From: Candidatus Fermentithermobacillaceae bacterium
GTDB taxonomy: Bacteria; Bacillota; Sulfobacillia; Fermentithermobacillales; Fermentithermobacillaceae
Direction of reading: 5' to 3'
Length of the DNA: 64,000 nucleotides
Assembly (NCBI GenBank): GCA_012842685.1
Contig: DUSI01000044.1
Location: forward strand, 1-64,000
Shown here: positions 44,587 to 54,567 of the stretch, one piece after another
Layout of the letters: every line of letters starts with the position of its first letter
How positions within the stretch are numbered: the first letter of the stretch is position 1
Notes under the pieces: model-generated
What the model saw: only the letters and a program-made list of their open reading frames with translations
Databases searched by the model: none
Told to the model about the DNA's origin: nothing
Made by a program: the position numbers and the translations under genes

Positions 44587-46686
44587 ATGCGGACCATGCT
44601 CATACTGCGAAAGGTCTATCTCCTGATCCTCGATATAGTCCTCGTCAACTTCGCCGCTCTCGCGGGGCTCTATTTGAGGTTCGACGGGAATGTGGCGCCT
44701 CGTTACCTGGATATGTACCTGAGGGTCGCGCCGGCCCATACCGCCATCACCATAGCCTTGTTTGCTTTTCTGGGCCTGTATTCGTGGGTGCTTCGCTACG
44801 CGAGCATCGACGAGATGCTTGGGGTCGCGGCAGGGAGCATGGGCTCAGCCGTGAGCCTGTTTGTGCTCACAAGGATCCCGCCGGCCCAGGGCTTCCCCAG
44901 GTCCGTGCCCATCATAGCCGGAGTGTTGGTGCTCATCCTCTCGGGTGGAGTGAGGCTCTCCGTGAGGCTCTATCTCAGGATCACCCAGAAGCTGGCGGCC
45001 AATGGCCGTTCCATCCGGGTCCTCATTGTGGGAGCGGGGGATGCGGGTGCCATGCTTGCCCGGGAATTGGCCAAGCCGGAGGCCGGCGATAGAAAAGCAG
45101 TCGGATTCATCGATGACGATCCGGCAAAGATTGGCGCGGTCATGCTGGGGATTAAGGTGCTTGGGGACAGGAAGGCCATCCCCGAGATAGTCCGGAGCCT
45201 GGACGTGGACGAGGTAATCCTGGCGATGCCCAGCGCTCCGGCACACGTGCTCAAGGAAACGGTGCAGATCTGCGAGGGGTTGGGAGTGCGGATCAGGGCT
45301 ATCCCCAAGCTCCTAGATATAGCCGGAAAAGCCTTCTCCCTGAACATGGTGAGGGACATAGACATCGAAGACCTCTTGGGCCGCTCCGAGGTGAAGCTCG
45401 AGACGGAGAAGATCAGGGATTACCTGAGCGGCAAGAGGGTGCTGGTTACGGGAGCAGGCGGCTCAATAGGCTCTGAGATCTGCCGTCAAGTGGCCCGTTT
45501 CGGCCCGGACAAGCTCATCATGCTCGGACACGGCGAAAACTCCATCTTCACTACGCGGATGACGCTGGGCTTCGATTTCCCCGACCTCAAGGTGGAAACG
45601 GTTATCGCCGACGTGAGGGATTCGGCGAGGATAAGAGACGTATTTGCGATCCACAGGCCTGAGGTAGTCTTCCACGCTGCAGCGCACAAGCACGTCCCCC
45701 TCATGGAAGAAAACATGGTGGAGGCCATAAAGACCAACGTATTCGGGACGTACAATGTGGCCAAGGCTGCCTTGCTCTATGAGGCGGAGAAGTTTGTGAT
45801 GATCTCGACCGACAAGGCCGTGAACCCCACCAGCGTGATGGGGGTTTCCAAGCGAGTGGCCGAAATGCTCGTCCAGTCCATGAACGCGCGCTCCAAGAAG
45901 ACCCAGTTTGTTTCGGTAAGATTCGGAAACGTCCTTGGTTCGAGCGGCAGCGTCATACCGGTATTCAGGGAGCAGATAGCGAGAGGCGGGCCAGTCACCG
46001 TGACTCACCCCGATATGCGCCGCTATTTCATGACCATCCGTGAGGCGGTCCTCCTGGTACTTCAGGCCGGGACGATGGGGCACGGGGGAGAAGTGTTTGT
46101 GCTGGATATGGGGGAACCTGTGAAGATAGTCGACCTCGCAGAGCAGATGATACGTCTTTCGGGCCGGACGCCCTATACGGATATCCCGATCGTCTTCACG
46201 GGCGTAAGGCCCGGCGAGAAGCTCTTCGAGGAGCTCCTGACCGCCGAAGAAGGCACGACCGCCACCCATCATACCCAGATATTTATCGCCAAGCAGAAGC
46301 CCTTGCCTCTAGAATGGTTCGAAGACTGCTTGAGGAAGCTGGAGAGAGAGGTCTTCCCTCCCGACTACCGGTGCAGGCTCTTTGATACGGATGAGGCAGA
46401 ATCGGACCTCAGTGAAGCCCTGTGCCAGACGGCTGCCTCGGAGACGGACTCCCTAAAGGAGCCGCCCTACTCGAAGGCTAGGTCTGACAGCCGGCCCCGG
46501 CCCTGGGCAGACGGCCGAGACCGCTTCCTGGGAGACGAAAGCCGCAGGCATCGTGGAGACGAGCGGGACCGCCTCGTGCTTGCGGGCAGAGAACAAGACA
46601 TTATCCGCATTCTCAAGGAAATGGTCCCGAGCTACAATCCGGGCTATACCGCGGAGCCGGCCAAGAAACGGCGTGGGGTGTCGTAG
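44587..46686 (+). CDS. Membrane-bound NDP-sugar epimerase/dehydratase (FlaA1/CapD family)
   Basis: This 699-residue protein has four N-terminal membrane helices (about 5-130), a first Rossmann domain (LIVGAGDAGAM), and a second, catalytic SDR domain with LVTGAGGSIGSEICRQ. The active-site segment reads STDKAVNPTSVMGVSKR, where FlaA1/CapD-type dehydratases replace the SDR Tyr with Asp/Met-type residues. It likely makes a modified UDP-GlcNAc for surface polysaccharide. A basic, disordered tail of 60-70 residues follows the domain. ATG 44587 has GGGGGG about ten bases upstream. Confidence 0.93.
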   Translation: MRTMLILRKVYLLILDIVLVNFAALAGLYLRFDGNVAPRYLDMYLRVAPAHTAITIALFAFLGLYSWVLRYASIDEMLGVAAGSMGSAVSLFVLTRIPPAQGFPRSVPIIAGVLVLILSGGVRLSVRLYLRITQKLAANGRSIRVLIVGAGDAGAMLARELAKPEAGDRKAVGFIDDDPAKIGAVMLGIKVLGDRKAIPEIVRSLDVDEVILAMPSAPAHVLKETVQICEGLGVRIRAIPKLLDIAGKAFSLNMVRDIDIEDLLGRSEVKLETEKIRDYLSGKRVLVTGAGGSIGSEICRQVARFGPDKLIMLGHGENSIFTTRMTLGFDFPDLKVETVIADVRDSARIRDVFAIHRPEVVFHAAAHKHVPLMEENMVEAIKTNVFGTYNVAKAALLYEAEKFVMISTDKAVNPTSVMGVSKRVAEMLVQSMNARSKKTQFVSVRFGNVLGSSGSVIPVFREQIARGGPVTVTHPDMRRYFMTIREAVLLVLQAGTMGHGGEVFVLDMGEPVKIVDLAEQMIRLSGRTPYTDIPIVFTGVRPGEKLFEELLTAEEGTTATHHTQIFIAKQKPLPLEWFEDCLRKLEREVFPPDYRCRLFDTDEAESDLSEALCQTAASETDSLKEPPYSKARSDSRPRPWADGRDRFLGDESRRHRGDERDRLVLAGREQDIIRILKEMVPSYNPGYTAEPAKKRRGVS

Positions 46687-46688
46687 AT

Positions 46689-47918
46689 ATGTGGAGAGCC
46701 GCAATCCGCCGGACAGCTGCGGTCCTGTGGATCGCGTCGGTGATATTCGCTCTGGCCTTCGTCGTAAGCGGGCTCCTTCCGCGCAAGGCCTCACCTGAGG
46801 TCCTCAGGTATTTCGAACCCGAGTTTCTGGAGCGGGCCTGGGCGAGGGCCAATGCGGGATACGTGAACTCAGGCCTCTCCGCCCTCGCGACCTTCGTGGT
46901 CCTTTATCTCTATAGCCGAAGCAGTTTCCTATCCAGGCGGCTTGGTTCTCTCATGAGGAGCACCGGCGCCCTAACCCTCAAGACGGCCGTCCTTTTCGGC
47001 TCCATCCTGGGTATGGCGACATCTCTATTGTTCGCCCTGGTGAGCCTCCCTTTCAGCGCCTACGGCGGCTTTTTCCTGGAGAAGGCATATGGCTTATCCC
47101 GGGCGAGCTTCGGGGCGTGGCTCCTGGACTATGGGAAAGGGACCCTGCTGGACCTTATCGCCTACGGAGCAGGAGGGGCTTTCTTGGCCTGGGCGGTGCT
47201 CAGGTTCCGACGTAGATGGCATGTGGTGGCCGCCCTGGCTTTCGTGGTGGTGAGCGTGGTCATGGCCGCCCTGTATCCTCTGGTTATAGCCCCGATTTTC
47301 AACGAATTCCACCCCCTCGAGGACAAAGCGCTTCTTGCCGAAGTGCACGCCCTGGCATCGGGCGCGGGGCTTCAGGTGGATGAAGCCCTGGTGATGAAAG
47401 CGTCTCTAAAGACGGCGAGGGCCAACGCTTACTTCGCAGGGATAGGGAAGACCCGCCAGGTAGTCCTTTACGACACCCTCATCGAGAACAGGTCCCTCGA
47501 GGAGATTAGGTTTGTCTTGGCCCACGAGCTGGGCCACTGGAAGTACGGGCACGTGCTTTGGGGTACGGTGCTTTCTGGGATAGGGACGCTCGCCTGCCTC
47601 ATCCTGTTCCGAATGGCCCACGATGGGATGCCCGATTCGCCCAGCCTCAGGGACTTGGAGGCGGTCCTTCTGGCCCTGTTTGCCTTCATAGTCCTGTTTT
47701 CCTACGCGACGAACCCAATCTCGTCGTACGTATCACGTTCCTTCGAAAAGGCAGCCGATGCTTTCGCGCTGAGCCTTACCCGGGACGGCGGTTCCTTCAT
47801 CAGGGGACAGGTAAATATTGCCACTATGAACCTCACGGATGTCCAGCCTCCGCCCTTCATACGCTGGTTCGCTTGGACGCACCCCACGACGATAGAGAGG
47901 ATCCTGTCGGCGGAATAG
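46689..47918 (+). CDS. M48-family metalloprotease (Ste24/CAAX protease 1-like)
   Basis: This 409-residue integral membrane protease has about six to seven membrane helices and the zinc motif HELGHWKYGH near 280. The third ligand glutamate is probably in RSFEKAADAFAL. Membrane placement and sequence (FNEFHPLEDKAL, MKASLKTARANAYFAGIG) match the Ste24 branch. It probably degrades or processes membrane proteins. ATG 46689 is two bases after the preceding stop, so it is translationally coupled to the CapD-type gene. Confidence 0.92.
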   Translation: MWRAAIRRTAAVLWIASVIFALAFVVSGLLPRKASPEVLRYFEPEFLERAWARANAGYVNSGLSALATFVVLYLYSRSSFLSRRLGSLMRSTGALTLKTAVLFGSILGMATSLLFALVSLPFSAYGGFFLEKAYGLSRASFGAWLLDYGKGTLLDLIAYGAGGAFLAWAVLRFRRRWHVVAALAFVVVSVVMAALYPLVIAPIFNEFHPLEDKALLAEVHALASGAGLQVDEALVMKASLKTARANAYFAGIGKTRQVVLYDTLIENRSLEEIRFVLAHELGHWKYGHVLWGTVLSGIGTLACLILFRMAHDGMPDSPSLRDLEAVLLALFAFIVLFSYATNPISSYVSRSFEKAADAFALSLTRDGGSFIRGQVNIATMNLTDVQPPPFIRWFAWTHPTTIERILSAE

Positions 47919-48038
47919 GCGGTCTTGCTGGGATAATGTACCGGCGCGCTCTTGCCCAGCTGTTTCCATCTCCAACCATATTCCTCACGCCTCTTGCGAT
48001 ATATATGGACGAATCGCAAAAGAGGAGGAGGCGGTATC

Positions 48039-50528
48039 GTGTACAAGCAGCGCAAACTGCGGAGCACGTCCGCAGTGGTCACGCTGGCTCTCGCCCTGGC
48101 GCTTGTCTTTGTCTCTGCAGCGCCGGGCTTTGCGCAGGCGAAAAGCCCGGGCAAAGGTAAGGACGTCGCGAAAATCGTCCAGGAAGCCCAGAAGAACTTG
48201 GCAAAGCAAATAAGCCTCTATTTCTATGACCTGCAAGACGCCCTCTGGGCGATAGCGGCTATCGCCAGGATGAAAGGGTTTGGCATCATAAACGGCTATG
48301 AAGGCAACGTGTTTAAGCCCAACAACCCTGTCACTCAGGCGGAAGCCCTGGCGATGATCGTCAGGGCCCTCGACATGGAGAAAGAGGCCCAGGAGATCGC
48401 CCGCAGGTTCGCGGGAACTTATGATGCTTTTGGCTATGAGCCGGATAACAGCATGTATCTCATGGACTGGGACCGGTTCAGCGATGTAAGAGAGCTCGAG
48501 GAGTACCTGGAGAACCTCGCCGCTTACCTGCAGTCCAAGAGCAAGAAGGTAAACGGACAGTACCTGCCCTTCGTGCCCTCAAACACGCGTTGGGCCCTCG
48601 GGTATATCCTCCTGGCGGTTGACCAGGGATGGGTTAGAATCTCCGAAGTGAACCCCAACGCTCCGGCGAGCAGGGCATGGGTTTCCATGGTGATGGTCCG
48701 AGCCCTCGGATATGAAGACGAAGCCCTCGCCCAGATGAAGGTGAAGCTCCCCTACAAGGACGCGAGTGCCATACCCAAAGACATGGTCGGGTATGTGGCG
48801 GTTGCGGTTGAGCTTGGTCTTTTCCAGGGATACCCTGGCGGCACGTTCCAGCCGAACAAGGCCGTGACGAGGGCCGAGATGGCGACCATCATCGACCGTT
48901 TCCTGACCGGGGAGCTCCCTGAGGAGACCGATTACCGCGTCCGGGGCACCGTAACGCAGATAAGCAAGAACAAGGTTACCGTGAAGACTTCATCCGGCCG
49001 GACGGTTGCGTTCACCATATCCAAGGATGCCCTCATCCTGGTGGGCAATAGGCCCGGCGGGTGGGACGACCTGAGCGTAGGCGACACGGTTGAGATCCTT
49101 TCCAACGGTCAGGGCGTGGCCCTTCTCATAACTCTCTTGGAGGATGTCTCGAAGCCCGAGCCCAAGACCGTTTCCGGCGAGATAGTCTTTATCGCCAGCG
49201 AGAGGAGGCTCTTCGTCGAAGACTCCGGCGGCGACATCCATCTCATCAAACTCGCCCCGAACTGCAAGATCACCTACGGTTCCGCGACTTTGGCCTTCGA
49301 AGACCTGCGTGTGGGAGATAAGGTGCAGGCGACGGTCGGGGCGAATGACCTCGTCACCGCGCTCAAGGTAACGTCGAGACCTCAGGTAACGGTCACGGGT
49401 ACCATAGTGTCTATCCCCGGAAGCCGCAGGCTCAGTATCGAGACTTCTGCGGGCACGGTGCAGACGATCAGGCTGGCGTCGAATTGTAAGATCACCTACG
49501 GTTCTGCCACTCTGGCCTTCGAGGACTTGCGTGTCGGAGACAAGGTCCAGGCGACCATAGGTCCCGACGACCTGGTTACCGCCCTCAAGGTGACCGCCAG
49601 GGGCGAGGTAAAGGTGACCGGCACGATCGTGTCTATCCCTGGAAGCCGCAGGCTGGACATTGAAGGCTCAACAGGGAAGGTCCAGACCATCAGGCTGGCG
49701 CCTAGCTGCAAGATCACCTACGGTTCCACGGCACTGGCCTTCGAAGAGCTGCGCGTGAGCGACAAAATCGAGGCCACTATCGGCGATAGCGACCTCGTGA
49801 CGGCCATCAAGGTGATCGAGCGGGCGCCGGAGACTGTCACCGGCAAGATAGTCTCCATCCCCGGAGTGAGGAGGATTACCGTCAAGGACGCCGGTGGCGA
49901 CGTTCAGATCGTAAGGCTCGCTTCCGACTGCAAGATAACCTGGGGCTCCCGCACACTCGTCTTCGACGACCTCCGCATCGGAGATGAGGTCGTGGCTACG
50001 CTCGGCGATAGCGGCATGGCCACTTCGGTAAAGGTGACTACCCGCGGAGAGAAAAACGAGACCCTCACCGGAGTCATAGAGACCATCACCAAGACGAAAA
50101 CGGGATACACCGTGGTCATCGCCAAGCAGGGCGGAGGCGACGTGGCCCATGCTTTGGCGGGCGATGTGTACATTTCCTACGGGACCGAAGTGCTGAAGCC
50201 CGAAGACTTGAGGGTAGGCGATGAAATCAAGGCCACGGTCGCCGGAGGGAAACTGGTCGAGATCATAATAAAGATCCGCGGAAATAGCATAGAGTTCGGC
50301 GATGTGGGCGGAGTCATCATATCCATCAGCCAGAGTGCCCAGCAGTTCATCGTGACGGTCGACGACGACGGCGACCCCACCTCGTTCTCGGTGCCGTCCG
50401 GATGCACCATCAAGTACGGCACGACGACGCTGAGACGCACCGACCTTCGCCTCGGCGACGTGATCAGGGCCGAGCTCGATGCCAGGGGCGAGGCCGTGGA
50501 GATACGAGTGATTTCCCGGGATCAATAA
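48039..50528 (+). CDS. S-layer homology (SLH) domain protein with seven beta repeats
   Basis: This 829-residue protein has a signal peptide (ending about AAPGFA), then three SLH domains (about 55-105, 170-230 and 245-295; the last with GLFQGYPGGTFQPNKAVTRAE) that bind secondary cell-wall polymer. From about 300 to the end seven DUF5666-like repeats of about 75 residues each carry the pattern of a TGTIVSI strand, CKITYG and LRVGDKVQA. Repeats 2-5 are very alike, also in DNA (49260-49780). It is probably a surface-layer or adhesion protein. GTG 48039 follows GAGGAGGAGG by seven bases; a bidirectional terminator follows. Confidence 0.92.
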   Translation: MYKQRKLRSTSAVVTLALALALVFVSAAPGFAQAKSPGKGKDVAKIVQEAQKNLAKQISLYFYDLQDALWAIAAIARMKGFGIINGYEGNVFKPNNPVTQAEALAMIVRALDMEKEAQEIARRFAGTYDAFGYEPDNSMYLMDWDRFSDVRELEEYLENLAAYLQSKSKKVNGQYLPFVPSNTRWALGYILLAVDQGWVRISEVNPNAPASRAWVSMVMVRALGYEDEALAQMKVKLPYKDASAIPKDMVGYVAVAVELGLFQGYPGGTFQPNKAVTRAEMATIIDRFLTGELPEETDYRVRGTVTQISKNKVTVKTSSGRTVAFTISKDALILVGNRPGGWDDLSVGDTVEILSNGQGVALLITLLEDVSKPEPKTVSGEIVFIASERRLFVEDSGGDIHLIKLAPNCKITYGSATLAFEDLRVGDKVQATVGANDLVTALKVTSRPQVTVTGTIVSIPGSRRLSIETSAGTVQTIRLASNCKITYGSATLAFEDLRVGDKVQATIGPDDLVTALKVTARGEVKVTGTIVSIPGSRRLDIEGSTGKVQTIRLAPSCKITYGSTALAFEELRVSDKIEATIGDSDLVTAIKVIERAPETVTGKIVSIPGVRRITVKDAGGDVQIVRLASDCKITWGSRTLVFDDLRIGDEVVATLGDSGMATSVKVTTRGEKNETLTGVIETITKTKTGYTVVIAKQGGGDVAHALAGDVYISYGTEVLKPEDLRVGDEIKATVAGGKLVEIIIKIRGNSIEFGDVGGVIISISQSAQQFIVTVDDDGDPTSFSVPSGCTIKYGTTTLRRTDLRLGDVIRAELDARGEAVEIRVISRDQ

Positions 50529-50553
50529 GCGCGCTGAACCGGGCGCAACAGAA

Positions 50554-50590
50554 AGGGGACCCTCGCGGGTCCCCTCTCGTTTTTCTTGGT
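50554..50590. terminator. Bidirectional terminator between the SLH gene and the purine permease
   Basis: A perfect 9-bp stem (50554-50562 with 50567-50575), loop TCGC, is followed by CTCGTTTTTCTT on the plus strand and by TTTCTGTT on the minus strand. Confidence 0.8.
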
Positions 50591-50602
50591 TCTCCGTGCT
50601 CC

Positions 50603-51907
50603 TTAGAGCCCAAGGAAGGCGAACATTCCGGGCGCCAGGTGGATGAGGGAGAGGACGCCCAGGACGTACACCAGCCAGTGGACCTCGTCGGCCTTGCCGG
50701 TAGCCAGCTTGATAATCGGGTAGGTCACAAAACCGGCGGCGATGCCGTCGGAGATGGAGTAGGCGAAAGGCATCATGACGATGGTGATGAAAGCGGGGAG
50801 CGCCTCGCTGAAGTCTTCCCAATCGATTTCCTTGACGGGCAGCATCATGAGCACGCCAACGATTATCAGGGCAGGCGCGGTTGCCTCGCTCGGAACCATG
50901 CCCGCCAGGGGGGCGAAGATCAGGGATGCCAGGAACAGTAGGCCCACCACGACCGCGGTGAGGCCGGTCCTTCCGCCTTCGGCTATACCGGCGCTCGACT
51001 CAACGTAAGTGGTGACGGTGCTGGTACCGAGGACCGCACCGACGACGGTACCGATGGCGTCGGCCGTCATGGCCTCTTTGATCCTGGGTAGCTGGCCGTT
51101 TTCGTCGAGCATGTTGGCCCTGGAGGCGGTCCCCATTAGGGTCCCGACGGTGTCGAACACGTCGACGAACCAGAAGGAGAATATGGTCATGAACCCAAGG
51201 CTAAGGGCGCCCTTGATGTCCAACTTCATAAAGATGGGCGCGAGCGAGTCCGGTTTTCCTATGATGCTTCCCGTTATCTGTGTGACGCCCATGGGTATTC
51301 CTATGACGGTGGTGATGAGGATACCGATGAGCATCGCGCCGCGGATCCTGAGCGCCATGAGTATTCCGGTGACGAGGAGACCGATGATCGCGAGCGCAGG
51401 TCCCTTATCGGTGAGGTTGCCCCTGGTGATCAGCGTCGCGGGGCTCGCCTGGATGAGACCTGCGTTGTTGAAACCGATGAGGGCTATGAAGAGGCCTATG
51501 CCGACACCCACCGCGCGTTTGAGGGTTTTCGGGATGGCGCGGTCGATGGAGTTGATGGCACCTGTGACAGAGAGGATGAAGAAGATGACGCCCTCGAGGA
51601 AGACGACTCCCAAAGCCGCCTCCCACCCAGCCTTCGCGGCCACGGTGAACGCGAAGAAGGCGTTAAGGCCCATGCCGCTGGCCAGCGCGTACGGGTAGTT
51701 GGACAGGAACCCGGAGAGGATCGTCGTGAGTCCTGCCGCCAGGACGGTTGCGGTCATTACGGCACCGAAGGGCATGCCGGTGGCTGAAAGGATGTCGGGG
51801 TTCACGAAGATTATGTATGCCATGGTCATAAACGTGGTGACTCCGGCAAGAACCTCCGTCCTTACGTCGGTGCCGTTTTCCTTAAGCTTGAAGATTTTCT
51901 CCAGCAA
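50603..51907 (-). CDS. NCS2-family purine permease (AdeP/PbuG-like)
   Basis: This 434-residue transporter has about 14 membrane segments and the AzgA-branch N-terminus EVLAGVTTFMTMAYIIFVNP, with ASGMGLNAFFAF and the conserved MTADAIGTVVGAVLGTSTVTTYVESSAG. This branch imports adenine, guanine or hypoxanthine. TTG 51907 follows AGGGAGG by about eight bases. I searched the upstream 200 bases for a purine riboswitch core and saw none. It is single-gene. Confidence 0.94.
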   Translation of the reverse strand: MLEKIFKLKENGTDVRTEVLAGVTTFMTMAYIIFVNPDILSATGMPFGAVMTATVLAAGLTTILSGFLSNYPYALASGMGLNAFFAFTVAAKAGWEAALGVVFLEGVIFFILSVTGAINSIDRAIPKTLKRAVGVGIGLFIALIGFNNAGLIQASPATLITRGNLTDKGPALAIIGLLVTGILMALRIRGAMLIGILITTVIGIPMGVTQITGSIIGKPDSLAPIFMKLDIKGALSLGFMTIFSFWFVDVFDTVGTLMGTASRANMLDENGQLPRIKEAMTADAIGTVVGAVLGTSTVTTYVESSAGIAEGGRTGLTAVVVGLLFLASLIFAPLAGMVPSEATAPALIIVGVLMMLPVKEIDWEDFSEALPAFITIVMMPFAYSISDGIAAGFVTYPIIKLATGKADEVHWLVYVLGVLSLIHLAPGMFAFLGL

Positions 51908-52262
51908 GTTAATACCTCCCTAGAGATACCTTGCAAGTGCGAAGGTCTTGGAAACCAGGGATCCCGTTTTCTCGTTTCCCGAGTCTCGACAGGCCGTATA
52001 GGTGTCAAGGTTCGGGAACTCTGGGCTTGTCCCTCCTCTCGGATAGCGTTCCCCATGACGCCCCGCCGGGCTTGTCCGGGGTCTTCCGGAGATAGTCTAT
52101 CACGATTCAAGCAAAGCTGCTATACACAACTAAAAGTGACATACAATTTCAACCACGTGGGAAGAAGCTGTCAGATTCAAGGAGGATAACCGGAGGCCGG
52201 TGTGAAAGATTACTGAAGGCCCTGAGGAGCACTCAAGCAATCTAGGAAAGCGGGGATCTCAA
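51908..52262. other. 355-base divergent intergenic region without a gene
   Basis: It separates the permease and the dipeptidase. Two promoter-like minus-strand boxes lie near 52105-52150 (TTGTAT, 16 bases, TATAGC). AGGAGG (52179-52184) and a GGAGG about ten bases later precede a four-codon GTG frame near 52201 that could encode a tiny leader, but support is weak. A shared GTGACATACAATTTCAACC motif (52136-52154) recurs near 39642. Confidence 0.4.
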
Positions 52263-53735
52263 GTGAACGAGAAGGAATTTGCGGCGTATCTGGATGCTTG
52301 GCTTGAGCCCAAGCGGGATGAAATAGTCGATTGCCTCGTCAGGCTTATCCGCATCCCCAGCGTGGGGACCGAACCCGTGGACGGCAAGCCGTTTGGCGAA
52401 GAGGTGGACAGAGCCCTGCGGTTCGTCGTAGACGAGGCCGGACGCTTCGGCATGAAGACGAAGAATGTGGACGGGTACGCCGTGCACGCCGAGATCGGTT
52501 CCGGCGACGAGATGGTTATGGCCCTCACCCACGTGGACGTCGTGCCCATCGGGTCGGGGTGGACCAAGGACCCGCTGGGCGAGGTGGCAGGCGGGTTTGT
52601 CTACGGCCGCGGCGCCCAGGATAACAAGGGACCTACGGTGGCGTGCCTCTACGCTTTGCGGGCCCTCAAGGAGAGCGGCGTGCCCCTGAAGAGGAGGGTG
52701 CGCCACGTGGTGGGAGGCAACGAGGAATCCGGGTTCAGGTGCGTGAGGCACTATTTCGAGGTCGAAGAGAAGCCTACATACGGTTTTTCGCCCGACGCCA
52801 TGTTCCCGCTCGTCTACGCCGAGAAAGGGAGCATGAACATTCTGGTGACAGTGGATTTCGGCGAACCGGTAGGGGCTTCCGAAACTGATGGCCATACCGG
52901 GCCGGTCGCCAGCCTCGAGCATTTCGAGGGTGGAGAACGTCCGAATATAGTGGGTGAGAAGGCCGAGGCTGTCCTGAGAGTAAGGAAAGGCAGAGAAGAC
53001 GAAGTCATCTCTTCTCTCGAGTCCGCAATACCCAAGGCGAAAGAGTTCGCCGGCGGTCCCGGACCTCTCGAGTTCAAGTTCGAGAAGGGTGAGGGCACGG
53101 TAAAGGTCGAGTCCAAAGGAAAGGCCGCCCACGCGTCGGTTCCCGAAGAGGGTACCAACGCCATCGCGGCGCTCCTTTACCTCTTGGGGACGCTGGGTCC
53201 GCGCCTGGTGGCTTCTGAGGGGATAGCCTTCGCGGCGCAGGCGGCGGCGATCCACGGCGAGGGGCTCAACATAAGGTGCGAAGATGACATCTCCGGTCTC
53301 CTCACGTGCAACCTGGGCGTCGCTCGTCTGGAGCGCACGGGTAGCCACAGGACCCTCAGATGCATATACAACATCCGCTTCCCCGTGCGCGCCAGCGGGG
53401 AAGAGTTGAGGCAGAGAGCCCTGTCTTGCGACCATCCAGGAGGAGCGCAGATCGAAGTCATGTCGGTGGGCAAGCCCCACTATACCGACCCCGAGTCGTT
53501 CCTTGTGAAGACGCTCCTCCGGATCTACAGGGAAGAGACCGGTGATAACTCGCCTCCCATGGCGATCGGCGGCGGGACTTACGCGAAGGTGATCCCTGGC
53601 GGCGTCGCCTACGGGCCCGTGCGACCCGGGGAGGTTGAGACTGCCCACCAGGCGGACGAAAGGATATCGGTAGACGAGCTCATGTTCCTCGTGAAGATAT
53701 ACGCGCGGGCGCTGTTCGCTCTGGCGGTGTCTTGA
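52263..53735 (+). CDS. PepV-like M20 dipeptidase
   Basis: This 490-residue zinc dipeptidase belongs to the PepV branch. The two-metal site is visible: TLHVDVVP-like LTHVDVVPIG, GAQDNKGP with the bridging Asp, the Glu pair in GGNEESGFR, Asp in FSPDAMFP and the last His in ETAHQADE. A large lid domain (about 190-380) is inserted. It hydrolyses dipeptides with broad specificity. GTG 52263 has GGGG at a short distance. It is alone, convergent with the CofE-like gene. Confidence 0.93.
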   Translation: MNEKEFAAYLDAWLEPKRDEIVDCLVRLIRIPSVGTEPVDGKPFGEEVDRALRFVVDEAGRFGMKTKNVDGYAVHAEIGSGDEMVMALTHVDVVPIGSGWTKDPLGEVAGGFVYGRGAQDNKGPTVACLYALRALKESGVPLKRRVRHVVGGNEESGFRCVRHYFEVEEKPTYGFSPDAMFPLVYAEKGSMNILVTVDFGEPVGASETDGHTGPVASLEHFEGGERPNIVGEKAEAVLRVRKGREDEVISSLESAIPKAKEFAGGPGPLEFKFEKGEGTVKVESKGKAAHASVPEEGTNAIAALLYLLGTLGPRLVASEGIAFAAQAAAIHGEGLNIRCEDDISGLLTCNLGVARLERTGSHRTLRCIYNIRFPVRASGEELRQRALSCDHPGGAQIEVMSVGKPHYTDPESFLVKTLLRIYREETGDNSPPMAIGGGTYAKVIPGGVAYGPVRPGEVETAHQADERISVDELMFLVKIYARALFALAVS

Positions 53736-53839
53736 TGGGCTAAGACTAGCCGGTATAGGGCCGGAGTGCCCAAAGACTCGTCCGCTGGGTCACCGTGACG
53801 GTCATATCCCGGTAGCGAACGCTAGCCAGGTAGAAAACG

Positions 53840-54526
53840 TTAACCGGCAGCCTGGTCGCCCCGCCGCGAGCGGGGCGGCTTTATCACTATGAGGGGAGTC
53901 TTCTGGTCGTCGTTCCCGAAGGGGTTCGACCTCAGGAGCTCCTTGATCTCCCTTTCCATACGAGGGTTTACCGGGAAACTGGACCCCAGGATATCCACGC
54001 AGCCCTTGTCGTTTACGTCGAGGATGAGGGTCCAAAGGCCGGTCTTTCGCCACGCTTTCCGGGCCACCTCGTCGGGGTCTTTTGGGCCTAGGATGATGCT
54101 TCGGTGGTAGGGAGGCATGGTACCGCCGGAATCGTCGATCTCTGCCACGCCATGTCCCGCCACTTTGAAGAAGAGGCCTTTCTTTCCCGTGAGCTTTCCC
54201 ACGAGCCCGGCGACCGCCGCCAGGAGGATCCTGGGCAGTCCCACTTCACGGATGGCCATCTGCATGCTGCGGGGCGCCGATATGGACGCGTCGGGATGGG
54301 CGAATCGCGAGATCAGCCTGGCTATGAGGCTCGGGTGGACCGTGTCCGGATCTATCGCCCGGCCCTGGGTTATGGCCACCACTGACTCGGCGATGCCCAC
54401 GATATCGCCGGGCTCGGCTATGTCTCCCGCGTATCTTCTGATTATATCGGCCACGTCGTCTTTATCCGTGATGAGGTGAGTCCGGATCCTGAGGATGGCC
54501 GAGTTCTTGAGACTACCTGCGCTCAT
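53840..54526 (-). CDS. F420-0:gamma-glutamyl ligase-like (CofE-like) protein
   Basis: This 228-residue protein matches the F420_ligase fold of CofE, including LRIRTHLITDKDDVADII and GDIVGIAESVVAITQGR, plus a late VDILGSSFP segment. Family members attach glutamates to cofactor F420, but many Bacillota carry stand-alone relatives of unknown substrate. No other F420 gene (cofC, cofD, cofG/H) is in the window. ATG 54526 follows GGGAGGTG. It is the last gene of a minus-strand run with the amidase (41-base gap). Confidence 0.75.
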   Translation of the reverse strand: MSAGSLKNSAILRIRTHLITDKDDVADIIRRYAGDIAEPGDIVGIAESVVAITQGRAIDPDTVHPSLIARLISRFAHPDASISAPRSMQMAIREVGLPRILLAAVAGLVGKLTGKKGLFFKVAGHGVAEIDDSGGTMPPYHRSIILGPKDPDEVARKAWRKTGLWTLILDVNDKGCVDILGSSFPVNPRMEREIKELLRSNPFGNDDQKTPLIVIKPPRSRRGDQAAG

Positions 54527-54567
54527 ACGCACACCTCCCGGTTTCCTCACCAGAAACGGACGAGCCG

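Noticed and set aside
51908-52180. Purine riboswitch upstream of the permease
   Set aside because: No conserved purine-aptamer core found in the minus-strand leader.
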